A model generated the notes under the pieces. The model did no database searches and was not told the origin of the DNA. It worked only from the letters and a program-made list of their open reading frames with translations. Below are positions 16,592-26,193 of a stretch of 64,000 nucleotides of DNA, piece by piece (positions within the stretch are counted from its first letter, which is position 1; each line of letters begins with the position of its first letter). The stretch is taken from positions 351,412-415,411 of the forward strand of contig NZ_LMFS01000001.1 in NCBI RefSeq assembly GCF_001426945.1. The letters run 5' to 3'. Source of the DNA: Pseudolabrys sp. Root1462. Lineage in GTDB: Bacteria > Pseudomonadota > Alphaproteobacteria > Rhizobiales > Xanthobacteraceae. Made by a program: the position numbers and the translations under genes.

Positions 16592-17245
16592 TCATCGAGG
16601 GGCCGTACGTAGCCGGCTTGCCGCCCGGGCGCGCTCCTCGATGGCCTGCCACGCGCCTTCCCTGATCGCGGCTGCTGGGGCGATCCATGAGCCGCCGACC
16701 GTAATGACATTCCGGTGCGCCAGCCATTCGGCCGCATTGGCTTCGCCGATGCCTCCGGTCGGACAGAAACCGACGGATGGGAAGGGGCCGGTGAGCGCAT
16801 TCAAGGCCGCGAGACCGCCGGCCGGCACTGCCGGAAAGAACTTTACGGTGTCGAAGCCCGCGGTCACGCACGCGGTGAGCTCGGACGCCGTCTGGATGCC
16901 CGGAGTATAGGGCAGAGCCCCAGTGGCGGCGGCGCGCAATAAATCCGGCGTATAGCCAGGGCTGATGGCGAAGGCGGCACCGATCTCGGCGGAACGCGCG
17001 AGATCGGCCGGAGTCAGCACGGTGCCGATTCCAACAACCGCATCCGGCACCTCGGCGATGATTGCCGCGGCCGCATCGACGGCTGCGTCGGTGCGCAGCG
17101 TGATCTCGATGGTGCGGAGGCCGCCGCGCACCAGCGCGCGTGCCAGCGGCACGGCGTCGGCGGCTCGCTCGATGGTTATGACGGGCACGACGGGCGCCAG
17201 CGCCAGCAGCTCCCTGGCACGCTTGGACGAGGCGTTTGTGGTCAT
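16592..17245 (-). CDS. eda: KDPG / 4-hydroxy-2-oxoglutarate aldolase
   Basis: 217-residue class I aldolase that splits 2-keto-3-deoxy-6-phosphogluconate into pyruvate and glyceraldehyde-3-phosphate. The Schiff-base lysine is K135 in FDTVKFFPA and the catalytic glutamate is E47 in [17 protein letters not shown] and PTGGIGEAN (as [10 protein letters not shown]) complete the phosphate and substrate sites. It is the last gene of kdgK-mgsA-eda; its ATG overlaps the mgsA stop by 4 bases. Substrate range in this family can include hydroxyketoglutarate and galactonate forms. Confidence 0.93.
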   Translation of the reverse strand: MTTNASSKRARELLALAPVVPVITIERAADAVPLARALVRGGLRTIEITLRTDAAVDAAAAIIAEVPDAVVGIGTVLTPADLARSAEIGAAFAISPGYTPDLLRAAATGALPYTPGIQTASELTACVTAGFDTVKFFPAVPAGGLAALNALTGPFPSVGFCPTGGIGEANAAEWLAHRNVITVGGSWIAPAAAIREGAWQAIEERARAASRLRTAPR

Positions 17246-17634
17246 GCGTTCTTCTCCGGCAACAGATTGAACAAGACACAGTCGGCGGTGTGGCTGTTCA
17301 GCGCGAACGCAATGTTGGTCAGCACCGCGACGCGCACCAGCGCCTTGACGTCGACGTCGTGCGGATGGGCCGACAATGGATCAATGAAGAAGATCAGCGC
17401 GTCCACTTTACTTTCGACGATCCGCGCGCCGATCTGCTGATCGCCGCCCAGCGGTCCGCTGAGCAGGCGTTCGACCTTGAGCGAGGGGCAGCGCCGGGTG
17501 AGTTGCAGGCCGGTGTTGCCGGTGGCGACGAGCTCGCAGCGCGCCAACCGCGCCTCGTGGGCATGCGCCCAGTTCGCCATTTCATCTTTCTTCGCGTCGT
17601 GAGCGATGAGGGCGATGCGGAGCCTGTCAGCCAT
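17242..17634 (-). CDS. mgsA: Methylglyoxal synthase
   Basis: 130-residue enzyme converting dihydroxyacetone phosphate to methylglyoxal and phosphate. Seen motifs: [10 protein letters not shown] at the N-terminus, [18 protein letters not shown] with the catalytic aspartate at D65, and [20 protein letters not shown] with H90/H92. The length is slightly shorter than E. coli MgsA (152) but complete. The ATG at 17634 overlaps the upstream kinase gene by 8 bases and its stop overlaps eda by 4, so the gene is embedded in the operon. Its placement between the two KDG-pathway genes is unusual. Confidence 0.92.
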   Translation of the reverse strand: MADRLRIALIAHDAKKDEMANWAHAHEARLARCELVATGNTGLQLTRRCPSLKVERLLSGPLGGDQQIGARIVESKVDALIFFIDPLSAHPHDVDVKALVRVAVLTNIAFALNSHTADCVLFNLLPEKNA

Positions 17635-18568
17635 GCCGGCGGCGCTCCTGCAAATGGGCCCGCACGCGCTCAGCCGTCGGGATCGGCGTGACCGCGCCAT
17701 AGCCCTCGGTCGAGAGCGCGGCCGCTGCGGCCGCGTAGTGCCCGGCGGCTTCGATGGCGTCGCCGGTGACGATGCGGGCAATGAAGGCGCCGGCAAAGGT
17801 GTCCCCTGCGCCGGTCGCATCGACGGCGCGGCACGGATACGGCGCAATGCGCACGCGCCGGCTGGCGTCGGCGACCAGCGCGCCGTCGGCGCCGAGCTTC
17901 AGCGCCACGATCCCGGCGCCGGCCTTCAGGCAGCGATCGACGATGTCGTCGGCCGCGCGCAGATCGGACAGTTGCACGACGTCGTCATAGCTGGGCAGGC
18001 AGATGTCGGCGAGCGCGATGAAATCCCAGATCACGGCGCGGGCGCGCCCGAGCGGCCACAGCTTGCGCCGCAGATTAGTGTCGAACGACACCTTGACGCC
18101 CTTGGCGCGCGCATGCTCGGCGGCCTGGTAGCAGGCGTCGCAGGCCGATGTGGAGATGCCGAGCGAAATGCCGGACAGGTGCAGCACTTTCGCCTTGGCG
18201 ATGGCATCGCGCGGCAGGTCGCCGGCCGAATAGCGGCTCGCGGCCGAACCGGTGCGACAGAAGTCGAACTGATGGCCCTTGTCGCTGTGGCTGACGAAGT
18301 AGACGCCGGTCGGCGCGTCCGGCGTGGTCAGCACGTAACGATCATCGACGCCTTCGGCCTTCCACATCGCGCGCAGCAGTGCGCCGTTGGAGTCGGCGCC
18401 GACGGCGGAGATATAGCCGGCGCGCGCGCCCTGGCGAGCCGCGGCGACGGCGAAGTTCGAGGTGTCGCCGCCACAGCCGCGCAGAAAGGTGGAACCGTCG
18501 CCCTCGCGGGTCTGATTGAACTCCACCATGGGCTCGCCCATGGACAGGATGTCGATCGTTTCGCTCAT
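17627..18568 (-). CDS. kdgK: 2-keto-3-deoxygluconate kinase (PfkB family)
   Basis: 313-residue ribokinase-fold sugar kinase. The N-terminal SMGEPMVEF and [15 protein letters not shown] are substrate-side motifs, and [13 protein letters not shown] carries the catalytic base D256. KDG kinase is assigned because the next genes encode KDPG aldolase (its product's consumer) and the N-terminus matches the KdgK subgroup, but other 2-keto sugar acids are possible. It begins the operon kdgK-mgsA-eda; no sugar-acid dehydratase or transporter is adjacent. Confidence 0.85.
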   Translation of the reverse strand: MSETIDILSMGEPMVEFNQTREGDGSTFLRGCGGDTSNFAVAAARQGARAGYISAVGADSNGALLRAMWKAEGVDDRYVLTTPDAPTGVYFVSHSDKGHQFDFCRTGSAASRYSAGDLPRDAIAKAKVLHLSGISLGISTSACDACYQAAEHARAKGVKVSFDTNLRRKLWPLGRARAVIWDFIALADICLPSYDDVVQLSDLRAADDIVDRCLKAGAGIVALKLGADGALVADASRRVRIAPYPCRAVDATGAGDTFAGAFIARIVTGDAIEAAGHYAAAAAALSTEGYGAVTPIPTAERVRAHLQERRRHG

Positions 18569-18673
18569 CGGCCTGTCTGACTATGCAGCGGCGCAGACCG
18601 CCGCGCCGCCTCTATATCAGGGGCGCCGGGGGCGACCCATCCCTTTTTGCGCGGGGGGCGGGCTGCAGACAGG

Positions 18674-20284
18674 TCAGGAATTGAGGATCAGTTCCGCGGC
18701 CCTGGCGCCCACCATCATCGCCGGCGCGTTGGTGTTGCCCGAGGGCACGGTCGGGAAGATCGAGGCATCGGCGACGCGCAAGCCTTCGACGCCGTAAACC
18801 CGCAGCGCCGGATCGACGACGCAATCCGCCGGGTCGACGCCCATGCGGCACGTGCCGCTCGGATGAAACACCGAATAGGCGCGCTGCCGGATATCGTCGA
18901 GCAATTCGGCATCGGAATGCCGAGCCGCGCCGGGCGCCAGCTCTTCCCTGACGAGATCGTTGAAGGTCGGCGTCCGCGCCAGCGCGCACAGAAAGCGCGC
19001 ACCCGACAGCAACGTGTCGACGTCGTCCTGATGCGACAGATAATTCGGCGCGATCTCCGGCGCCACGGTCGGATCGGCCGAGCGGATGGCGACATGGCCG
19101 CGGCTCTTCGGCTGGCATGGTGATACGCTGGTCGAGAAGCCGGAGAACGGATCGGGCTTCATCAGCGCGCGCACGCGCGGCGGCGCCTTGGTGTAGCTCA
19201 GTGGCGAGAAGTAGAGCTGGATATCGGGTCGCGCCAGTTCCGGTCGCGAACGATAGAAGCCGCCACCCTGGTTCACGCTCAGCGACAGCGGGCCGCGGCG
19301 GCCCAGCAGATAGGCCAAGCCGACGCGCAGTTTGCCGGCGAGCGGCAACAGATCGTCGTTCAGGCTCGGCCGCGTCGATTTGTAGACGTGGTCGTAGCAG
19401 AGGTGGTCCTGGAAATTCCGACCGACGGCAGGACTGTCGCTGATGACGTCGATGCCGTGCTCACGAAGCAAGGCACCGGGGCCGATGCCGGAAAGCTGCA
19501 AGAGCTGCGGCGAATTGAACGCGCCGCCGCAGAGAATGATCTCCGCGTTGGCGTGAAAGGTTTTCACTTCGCCATGTTGCCGGCATTCGACGCCGACCGC
19601 GCGGCGGCCGTCGAATAGAATGCGCGTCACCAATGTTTCTGCTTCGACGCGCACCCGCCCGGTGCGCATCGCCGGGCGCAGGAAGGCGCGCGCCGCGGAT
19701 TCGCGAATGCCGCGACGGGTCGTAATCTGATAGGTGCCGACGCCTTCGGTCGTCGCGCCATTGAGATCGGGATTGAACGAAAGGCCCACTTCGGCGCCGG
19801 CCTTGATGAACAGCGCTGTGAGCGGATGCGCCGTCGACGCGATATCGGTGATATGCAGCGGGCCGCCCGCGCCGTGCCATTCGGATGCGCCGAGGTCATG
19901 ATCCTCGATGCGGCGATACAGGCGCAATACATCCGGCCAGCCCCAGCCGCGGTTGCCCAGCGCTTCCCAGCCGTCATAGTCCTCGGCCTGGCCACGCGAA
20001 TAAACCATGGCGTTGATGGCGCTCGAGCCGCCGACGACCTTGCCGCGTGGCTGATAGATGCGCCGGTTCGCCAGTCCGGGTACCGGCTCGGTTTCGTACA
20101 TCCAGTTGACGGCGGGATTGTAAAACATCTTGCCGTAGCCGATCGGCAGATGCAGCCACGGGCTGCGGTCGTGCGGGCCGGCTTCGAGCACCAGGATTTT
20201 GCGCGTGCCGGCGGCCGCCAGTTGACCGGCGATCACGCAGCCGGCTGAGCCGGCGCCGATGATGATGGTGTCGAAAGAATCCAA
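18674..20284 (-). CDS. GMC-family FAD oxidoreductase (choline dehydrogenase-like)
   Basis: 536-residue glucose-methanol-choline oxidoreductase. FAD-binding motif TIIIGAGSAGCVIAGQLA at the N-terminus, then GGSSAINAMVYSRG and the C-terminal active-site His region VFHPSGTCRMG and GNTNAPAMM. Family members oxidise primary alcohols, including choline, polyethylene glycol and sugar alcohols. No betaine aldehyde dehydrogenase is adjacent, so a choline role is not supported by context. The MocR regulator gene lies 113 bases upstream on the same strand. Confidence 0.88.
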   Translation of the reverse strand: MDSFDTIIIGAGSAGCVIAGQLAAAGTRKILVLEAGPHDRSPWLHLPIGYGKMFYNPAVNWMYETEPVPGLANRRIYQPRGKVVGGSSAINAMVYSRGQAEDYDGWEALGNRGWGWPDVLRLYRRIEDHDLGASEWHGAGGPLHITDIASTAHPLTALFIKAGAEVGLSFNPDLNGATTEGVGTYQITTRRGIRESAARAFLRPAMRTGRVRVEAETLVTRILFDGRRAVGVECRQHGEVKTFHANAEIILCGGAFNSPQLLQLSGIGPGALLREHGIDVISDSPAVGRNFQDHLCYDHVYKSTRPSLNDDLLPLAGKLRVGLAYLLGRRGPLSLSVNQGGGFYRSRPELARPDIQLYFSPLSYTKAPPRVRALMKPDPFSGFSTSVSPCQPKSRGHVAIRSADPTVAPEIAPNYLSHQDDVDTLLSGARFLCALARTPTFNDLVREELAPGAARHSDAELLDDIRQRAYSVFHPSGTCRMGVDPADCVVDPALRVYGVEGLRVADASIFPTVPSGNTNAPAMMVGARAAELILNS

Positions 20285-20397
20285 GCCGCAATCCTCCGTC
20301 GCGTGCGCGACTTTAGGCAGGCCGGCGGCGAATGCAGAGGTCCATTCTCGCGTTAGCGTCGGACCAGTACCGGCTGACGGTCATGAGGGCTTGCAAG

Positions 20398-21900
20398 TCA
20401 TGCCGACTTGGCGCGGACCGCCGGCGAGAGATCGGCGAACACGTCCTTGAGCGCAGCGATCCCGGTCTCGATCTGTGCCGGGGAGAAGCCGCTGAAGCCG
20501 AGAGCGAAACCCTGGCGGTCGTTGGGCGCGATACAGAAACGCCCGATCGGCGTCAGGGTCAGGCCGCGCTCAGCGGCACGCTGGGCGATCATCTCGGCAT
20601 TCAGGCCCGGTGCGAGATAGGCCACGGTGTGCATGCCTGTAGTCGAAGGCCTGATGTCGAGATAATCGCCGAGATGTTTCCGCACGCCCTGATAAAGCGC
20701 CTGGTAGTGCTCGTGATAGGCCTTGCGCATCCGGCGAATATGCGTGGCGAAATGCCCTTCAACGATGAAGTCGGCGACGATGGCCTGGATCGCGGTGGGC
20801 ACGCCCGGCAAGAACGCTTCGAGGCTGGTCCGGAAATGCTCCATCAGCGCCGGCGGCGCCAGGATGAAGCCGAGGCGCAGCGACGGAAACAACGACTTTG
20901 AAAACGAGCCGACATAAATGACGCGGCCCGCCTGATCCATACTCTGCAAGGTCGGCATCGGCATGCCGGAAAAACAGAACTCGCCATCCCAATCGTCTTC
21001 GATGATCCAGGCGCCGTTGTTCTGCGCGGCGGCGAGCAGCGCGACGCGGCGCTCCAGCGACATGCTGACGCCGAGCGGTTGCTGGTGCGACGGCGTCACG
21101 AAGGCGAGCCGGAAGTCGGGCGCCTTGCGCAGCGCGTCATCGACGTCGAGCCCATCGTCATCGACGCGCACCGGCACCAGATCGGCGCCGGAGACGACGA
21201 AGCTGTTGCGGGCGCCAATCGCGCCGGGATCCTCGAACCAGACCTTGTCGCCGGGATCGATCAATGTCGAGGCGATAAGCTGAAATGCCTGCTGCGCACC
21301 GGCGACGATGAAGATCTGCTGCCAGTCGCAGCGGATGCCGCGGTTGATTCGCAGATGATCGGCGATCGCCTTTCGCAGCAAGTCATGACCGTGCGGGTCC
21401 GGATAACCGAGCACATCCTTGCGTGCCTCGCGCCAGTGCTTGCCGGACAGCCGCGCCCATTGCGCCATCGGGAAGGCGTCGTAAGCGGGAATAGCGGTGG
21501 TGAAGGCGCGCGGTTCATGCACCAGCCGCGGCACGAAGCGGCTCGACGCGGACGTCATGGATTGCGCCAGGCGTGCGCTCTTTTCCGACACCACGGGCTT
21601 TTGCGTCGCGACCGGCAGCCGCTCATGCTTGAGCGCTTCGCTGACATAGGTGCCGGCGCCGACGCGTGACTCGATCAGGCCCTCGGCGGCCAACTGGTCG
21701 AAGCATTCGACGATGGTGGCGCGCGCCACATTGAGTTCGTTGGCCAAGGTCCGCGTCGAGGGTAACCGCCCGCCGGCCTTGAGCGAACCGGACAGGATGA
21801 ACTCGCGCAGATGCGCGCAGATTTGAACGCTCAGGCCGTGCGAGGCCTCGCGATCGATGGCGATCGACTGCAGCAATGCGCCTCCCGCCCGCTTGACCAC
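20398..21900 (-). CDS. MocR/PdxR-like regulator (GntR HTH + aminotransferase domain)
   Basis: 500-residue fusion of an N-terminal GntR-type winged helix (residues ~15-90: LREFILSGSLKAGGRLPSTR) and a fold-type I aminotransferase-like domain. The PLP lysine lies in VIYVGSFSKSLFPSLRLGF. Such regulators use PLP or an amino-acid/amine aldimine as effector and usually control a divergent operon. The divergent gene is the enolase-superfamily enzyme at 22084, heading an amine/aldehyde/transport operon, so that operon is the likely target. The shared intergenic region has paired repeats at 21974-22019. Confidence 0.9.
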   Translation of the reverse strand: MVKRAGGALLQSIAIDREASHGLSVQICAHLREFILSGSLKAGGRLPSTRTLANELNVARATIVECFDQLAAEGLIESRVGAGTYVSEALKHERLPVATQKPVVSEKSARLAQSMTSASSRFVPRLVHEPRAFTTAIPAYDAFPMAQWARLSGKHWREARKDVLGYPDPHGHDLLRKAIADHLRINRGIRCDWQQIFIVAGAQQAFQLIASTLIDPGDKVWFEDPGAIGARNSFVVSGADLVPVRVDDDGLDVDDALRKAPDFRLAFVTPSHQQPLGVSMSLERRVALLAAAQNNGAWIIEDDWDGEFCFSGMPMPTLQSMDQAGRVIYVGSFSKSLFPSLRLGFILAPPALMEHFRTSLEAFLPGVPTAIQAIVADFIVEGHFATHIRRMRKAYHEHYQALYQGVRKHLGDYLDIRPSTTGMHTVAYLAPGLNAEMIAQRAAERGLTLTPIGRFCIAPNDRQGFALGFSGFSPAQIETGIAALKDVFADLSPAVRAKSA

Positions 21901-21973
21901 TCAGTCTCCCCACGTCGCATGTTGCCGGAATAGGCCACCTTGTCCCGCGCCAAGCGGAGTGGCCTTCTTATTC

Positions 21974-22019
21974 GGTCAGAATGGACCTTAAGAGCAGACC
22001 ATTTCAACTCTAAAAGTTG
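21974..22019. promoter_or_regulatory. Candidate MocR operator in divergent promoter region
   Basis: The 183-base gap between the MocR gene and the enolase-superfamily gene contains GGTC-N6-GACC (21974-21987), a second GACC (21997-22000), AATGG/CCATT (21980-21984/21999-22003) and a perfect CAACT-CTAAA-AGTTG palindrome (22005-22019). MocR proteins commonly bind such combined direct and inverted repeats near the target promoter. Confidence 0.45.
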
Positions 22020-22083
22020 GAGAACGACGGACAAGAGTGCTGGGCCCTCGGCCCGGGCATCGCTTCCGCCGCCTGTAGGTTGA

Positions 22084-23199
22084 ATGGCGAAGCCGATGAA
22101 AATCACGAAGCTCGAGACGTTTTCGAATACCTCTGTCGGTTTCGTGCGGGCCACAACGGAAAGTGGGGCGCAAGGGTGGGGGCAATTCTCGCCCTACAAT
22201 GCTGACATCACGGCAGCAGTCTTTCACCGCCAGATCGCGCCATATTCACTGGGCGCCGACGCTTTCGACATCGCCCATCTGGTCGCGACCATTCCGGAGC
22301 GCGAACACAAGTTTCCGGGCTCGTATCTGTTCCGGGCGCTGACCGGGCTCGATACCGCGCTTTGGGATCTGCGCGGCCGCATCGAGAACAAGAGCGTCTG
22401 CGAACTTCTCGGCGGCACGCCGCGGCCGTTTCCGGTCTACGCGTCGAGCATGAAGCGCGGCGAGATCACGCCCGAGGCCGAGGCGGAGCGGCTCAAACGG
22501 CTGCAGGGCGAATTCGGCTACACCGCATTCAAGTTTCGCGTCGGCAAGGAATGCGGCCACGACATCGACGAATGGCCGGGGCGCACCGACGCCATCGTGC
22601 CGCAGGTGCGTGCCGCCCTCGGCGACGAGGCGCGGCTGCTGGTCGATGGCAACAGCGCCTATACGCCGGCCAAGGCCATCGAAGTCGGTCACATGCTGCA
22701 GGATTACGGCGTCATCCATTTCGAAGAGCCGTGTCCCTATTGGGAGCACGGCTGGACGTCGGAGGTCAGGCAGGCGCTGAGCCTCGACGTGACGGGCGGC
22801 GAACAGGACTGCGATCTGACGCTGTGGCGCTACATCATCGACAACAAGGTCGTCGATGTCGTCCAGCCCGACGTTTGCTACCTCGGCGGCGTGACGCGGA
22901 TGTTGAAGGTGGCGCGCTGGGCCGAAGCTGCCGGGCTGCCGTTCACGCCGCACTCGGCCAATCAGTCGCTGGTCACTGCGTTCACACTGCACATCATGGG
23001 CGCGATCCCGAACGGCGGACCCTATGTGGAATTCTCCATCGAGGGCTACGATTACTACCCGTGGGAGGAGGGGCTGCTGCTCAACCCGCTGCGGGCCAAA
23101 GACGGCATGGTGGAAATCCCGGCCGGTCCGGGCTGGGGCCTCGAAATCAACCCGGCCTGGCTTGACGCCGCGGAATACACCGTGAGCGAACTGCCATGA
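22084..23199 (+). CDS. Mandelate racemase/muconate lactonizing enzyme family protein
   Basis: 371-residue enolase-superfamily enzyme, which removes a proton alpha to a carboxylate using Mg2+. Metal ligands appear as D in [10 protein letters not shown] in HFEEPCPYW and E in TGGEQDCD; the acid/base lysine region is AFKFRVGK and the C-terminal catalytic histidine lies in TPHSANQS. That His places it nearer mandelate racemase/sugar-acid dehydratases than true muconate cycloisomerase. ATG 22096 (MKITKLETF) is an equally good start. The stop overlaps the aldehyde dehydrogenase start by 4 bases. Confidence 0.85.
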   Translation: MAKPMKITKLETFSNTSVGFVRATTESGAQGWGQFSPYNADITAAVFHRQIAPYSLGADAFDIAHLVATIPEREHKFPGSYLFRALTGLDTALWDLRGRIENKSVCELLGGTPRPFPVYASSMKRGEITPEAEAERLKRLQGEFGYTAFKFRVGKECGHDIDEWPGRTDAIVPQVRAALGDEARLLVDGNSAYTPAKAIEVGHMLQDYGVIHFEEPCPYWEHGWTSEVRQALSLDVTGGEQDCDLTLWRYIIDNKVVDVVQPDVCYLGGVTRMLKVARWAEAAGLPFTPHSANQSLVTAFTLHIMGAIPNGGPYVEFSIEGYDYYPWEEGLLLNPLRAKDGMVEIPAGPGWGLEINPAWLDAAEYTVSELP

Positions 23200-24689
23200 G
23201 CGGTCCGGCTGACGCCCTGGTCGCGGAGGTCATGACGACCGGCACGCTCACCGGGCTGCCGCAGGGCCATTACATCGGCGGCCGCTTCGTCCCGGGGCTG
23301 TCCGGCAACACGATGGAGAGCTTCGACCCGGGCCGCGGGCGGGCTTTCGCGCGATTTGCCGCTGGCGACGCCGCCGACGTCGACGCCGCCGTCGCCGCCG
23401 CCAGGACCGCGCTCTGCGGTCCGTGGCGACAGATGGGGCCGGCCGAGCGCGGCCGCATCCTTGCCAGGGCCGCCAGCCTGCTGCGCGAGCGCGCCGCGCG
23501 CTTCGCCGTGGTGGAGAGCCTCGACAGCGGCAAGCGCCTCACCGAGGCCGAGGGCGACCTGCGCGGCGTGGCGCGGGCGTTCGAGTATTACGCCGGCGCC
23601 GCCGACAAGCTGCATGGCGACAGCCTGCCGCTCGGCCGCAACTATGTCGGCTTCACCACTGAGGAGCCGATCGGCGTCGCCGCCCAGATCATCCCCTGGA
23701 ACTATCCGCTGTCGACTGTGGCCCGTGGTATTGCGCCCGCCCTGGCGGCCGGCTGCACGGTGGTCGCCAAGCCCGCCGAGCAGACGCCGTTCACCGCCCT
23801 GATGCTCGCCGAGCTGCTGCACGAGGCGGGCCTGCCCGACGGCGTGCTGAATGTGGTCACCGGGACGGGCGCCCAGGCCGGCGCGCCGCTGGTCGCCCAT
23901 CCGGGCATCGATCACATCACCTTTACCGGCTCCGTCGCGACGGGGACGGCGGTCATGCGCGCGGCGGCCCAGCACGTGACGCGGTTGGTTCTCGAGTTGG
24001 GCGGCAAGTCGCCGCTGGTCGTGCTCGCCGACTGCGACATGGACGCCGCCGTCAACGGCGTGATCGAGGCGATCTACGAGAACGCCGGCCAGATCTGCTC
24101 GGCCGGATCGCGCCTCGTTCTCGACCGCGCCATCGCCGTCGCCTTCATGAGCCGGCTCACGACGCGGGTGAAGGGCCTGCGGATCGGCCACGGCCTGACG
24201 AATCCCGATCTCGGCCCCGTCAACTCGCTGCGGCAACTCGAGACCATCGACGGTCATGTCCGGCGCGCGGTCGCCGCGGGCAATCGCGTCTATGCGGGCG
24301 CTGCGATCGCAAAACCCGAGGCCGGCGGTAGCGGCTGGTTCTACGAGCCGACCATCATCGAAGCGCGCGGTGCGGACGATCCTCTCGTCCAGGAAGAGAT
24401 CTTCGGTCCGGTGCTGGCGGTGCAGATCGTCGATGGCGCGGACGAAGCGCTGGCGGCGGCGAACGCGACGTCCTACGCCCTCGTCGCCGGCATCTATTCG
24501 AAGAACATCACCGACGCATTGCGCTTCGCCCGCGATGTCGATGCCGGGCAGGTGTTCATCAATGAATGGTTCGCCGGTGGTATCGAGGTCCCGTTCGGCG
24601 GCAACCGGAAATCCGGCTTCGGCCGGGAAAAGGGCATGGCGGGACTGCGCAGCTATTGCAAACTGAAAAGCGTCGTCGCACGGATCTGA
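23196..24689 (+). CDS. NAD(P)-dependent aldehyde dehydrogenase
   Basis: 497-residue aldehyde dehydrogenase. The Rossmann segment IIPWNYP, the glutamate motif LELGGKSP and the catalytic cysteine in [11 protein letters not shown] are intact, as is the C-terminal EIFGPV. It would oxidise an amino-aldehyde such as gamma-glutamyl-gamma-aminobutyraldehyde or a betaine-type aldehyde formed by the downstream oxidase. It overlaps both neighbours by ATGA or an equivalent one-codon overlap, so all three enzymes of this operon are coupled. Confidence 0.9.
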   Translation: MSGPADALVAEVMTTGTLTGLPQGHYIGGRFVPGLSGNTMESFDPGRGRAFARFAAGDAADVDAAVAAARTALCGPWRQMGPAERGRILARAASLLRERAARFAVVESLDSGKRLTEAEGDLRGVARAFEYYAGAADKLHGDSLPLGRNYVGFTTEEPIGVAAQIIPWNYPLSTVARGIAPALAAGCTVVAKPAEQTPFTALMLAELLHEAGLPDGVLNVVTGTGAQAGAPLVAHPGIDHITFTGSVATGTAVMRAAAQHVTRLVLELGGKSPLVVLADCDMDAAVNGVIEAIYENAGQICSAGSRLVLDRAIAVAFMSRLTTRVKGLRIGHGLTNPDLGPVNSLRQLETIDGHVRRAVAAGNRVYAGAAIAKPEAGGSGWFYEPTIIEARGADDPLVQEEIFGPVLAVQIVDGADEALAAANATSYALVAGIYSKNITDALRFARDVDAGQVFINEWFAGGIEVPFGGNRKSGFGREKGMAGLRSYCKLKSVVARI

Positions 24690-26005
24690 TGACAATAGGA
24701 CCGGTACACGTGAACGCAGCACTCTTCACCGATGATTTCAAACCAGCGCCCTACTGGTGGGATCATGTGCCGCGGCCCGAGCTGGCAACCAAGACTCCTC
24801 CGGCGCGCGCCGATGTCGTCGTCATCGGCTCCGGCTACACCGGGCTGCACGCCGCGCTGCAGACGGCGCGGGCCGGGCGCCATACCGTCGTGATCGATGC
24901 CGAGGCGGCGGGCTTCGGCTGCAGCACCCGCAATGGCGGGCAGATCTCGACCAGCATCAAGCCATCCTACGCCGCCCTGGCGCGCCGCCACGGGCCGCAG
25001 CGCGCGTTCGACATCGTGAAGGAGGGACAGAACTCCCTGCGCTTCATGGGCGACTTCGTTCGCGACAATCGCCTCGATTGCAATTTCGCGGTGGTCGGCC
25101 GGTTCCATGCCGCGCACAACGCGAAGCAATACGATGTGCTGGCTGCGGCGGTGAAGAACCAGCCCAAGGGGCTTGAGGTCCCGGCGCACATGGTGCCGCG
25201 CAGCGAGCAGCGCCGCGAGATCGGCTCCGACGGCTATTTCGGCGGCGCCGTGTATGAGCAGCACGCGTCGGTCGATCCGGCGCGCTATCACCAGGGGCTG
25301 CTCGACCTCGCCGCCGCTGCAGGCGTCGACATCGTCGTCTATTGTCCGGCGGTCGCGATCGAGCGCAGCGGCGACAGGTTCATCGTCAAGACGACGCGGG
25401 GCACCATCGACGCGCGCGACGTCGTCATCGCCACCAACGGCTATACCGGCGGCGTGACGCCATGGCTGAAGCGGCGCGTCATCCCCATCGGCAGTTATGT
25501 GATTGCTACGGAAATGCTCGATCGCTCACTGGTCGACGAGCTCATTCCGCAGAACCGTATCGTCAGCGATACCCGCAAGGTCGTTTACTACTATCGCGCC
25601 TCGCCGGATCGCCGCCGAATCCTTTTCGGCGGCCGCGTCTCCTTGAGCGAGACCGATCCGATGCTCAGTGGCCCCAAGCTGCATGCCGACATGGTCGGCA
25701 TCTTCCCGCAGCTGGCATCGAAGAAGATCAGTCATTCCTGGTGCGGCTTTATCGCCTACACGTTCGACGAACTCATGCACATCGGCCGGCAGGACGGCAT
25801 GTATTACGCCATGGGCTATTGCGGCTCGGGGGTCGGCATGGCGAGCTATTGCGGCATGCGCCTTGGGCACAAGGTGCTCGGGCTCAGTGAGGGCCGCACC
25901 GCCTTTGACGATCTGTCGTTCCAGACGCGGCCATTTTACACGGGCAATCCTTGGTTTCTGGCGCCGTCGGTCCTGTACTATCGCTGGCGTGACCGGCGCG
26001 GATGA
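24689..26005 (+). CDS. FAD-dependent oxidoreductase, gamma-glutamylputrescine oxidase (PuuB)-like
   Basis: 438-residue DAO-fold flavoprotein. FAD motif DVVVIGSGYTGLHAALQTAR at about residues 38-57, then FGCSTRNGGQIS, a pattern shared with PuuB-like enzymes, and the C-terminal AMGYCGSGVGMASYCG. Likely oxidises an amine or gamma-glutamyl-amine to an aldehyde, which the aldehyde dehydrogenase upstream would take on. The ATG at 24689 overlaps the previous stop by one base and its residues [19 protein letters not shown] are a typical start for the group. The polyamine-type importer follows after 188 bases. Confidence 0.88.
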   Translation: MTIGPVHVNAALFTDDFKPAPYWWDHVPRPELATKTPPARADVVVIGSGYTGLHAALQTARAGRHTVVIDAEAAGFGCSTRNGGQISTSIKPSYAALARRHGPQRAFDIVKEGQNSLRFMGDFVRDNRLDCNFAVVGRFHAAHNAKQYDVLAAAVKNQPKGLEVPAHMVPRSEQRREIGSDGYFGGAVYEQHASVDPARYHQGLLDLAAAAGVDIVVYCPAVAIERSGDRFIVKTTRGTIDARDVVIATNGYTGGVTPWLKRRVIPIGSYVIATEMLDRSLVDELIPQNRIVSDTRKVVYYYRASPDRRRILFGGRVSLSETDPMLSGPKLHADMVGIFPQLASKKISHSWCGFIAYTFDELMHIGRQDGMYYAMGYCGSGVGMASYCGMRLGHKVLGLSEGRTAFDDLSFQTRPFYTGNPWFLAPSVLYYRWRDRRG

Positions 26006-26193
26006 GACGATGGCAGGTTTGCGCCGCAGCCACACGGGGAGTGGACCCCTCCTATTTCCAGACTGGCCCTTCTTTCCCGTCCGGGAATACGGACCGATAA
26101 GGCGCGGGTTTAGGATCGGCGATAAGACCAATTAAACAACGGTCGCCCCTGAAAACCCGGGCTGACATTCATGAGCAGGGTGAGGAGCACGGA

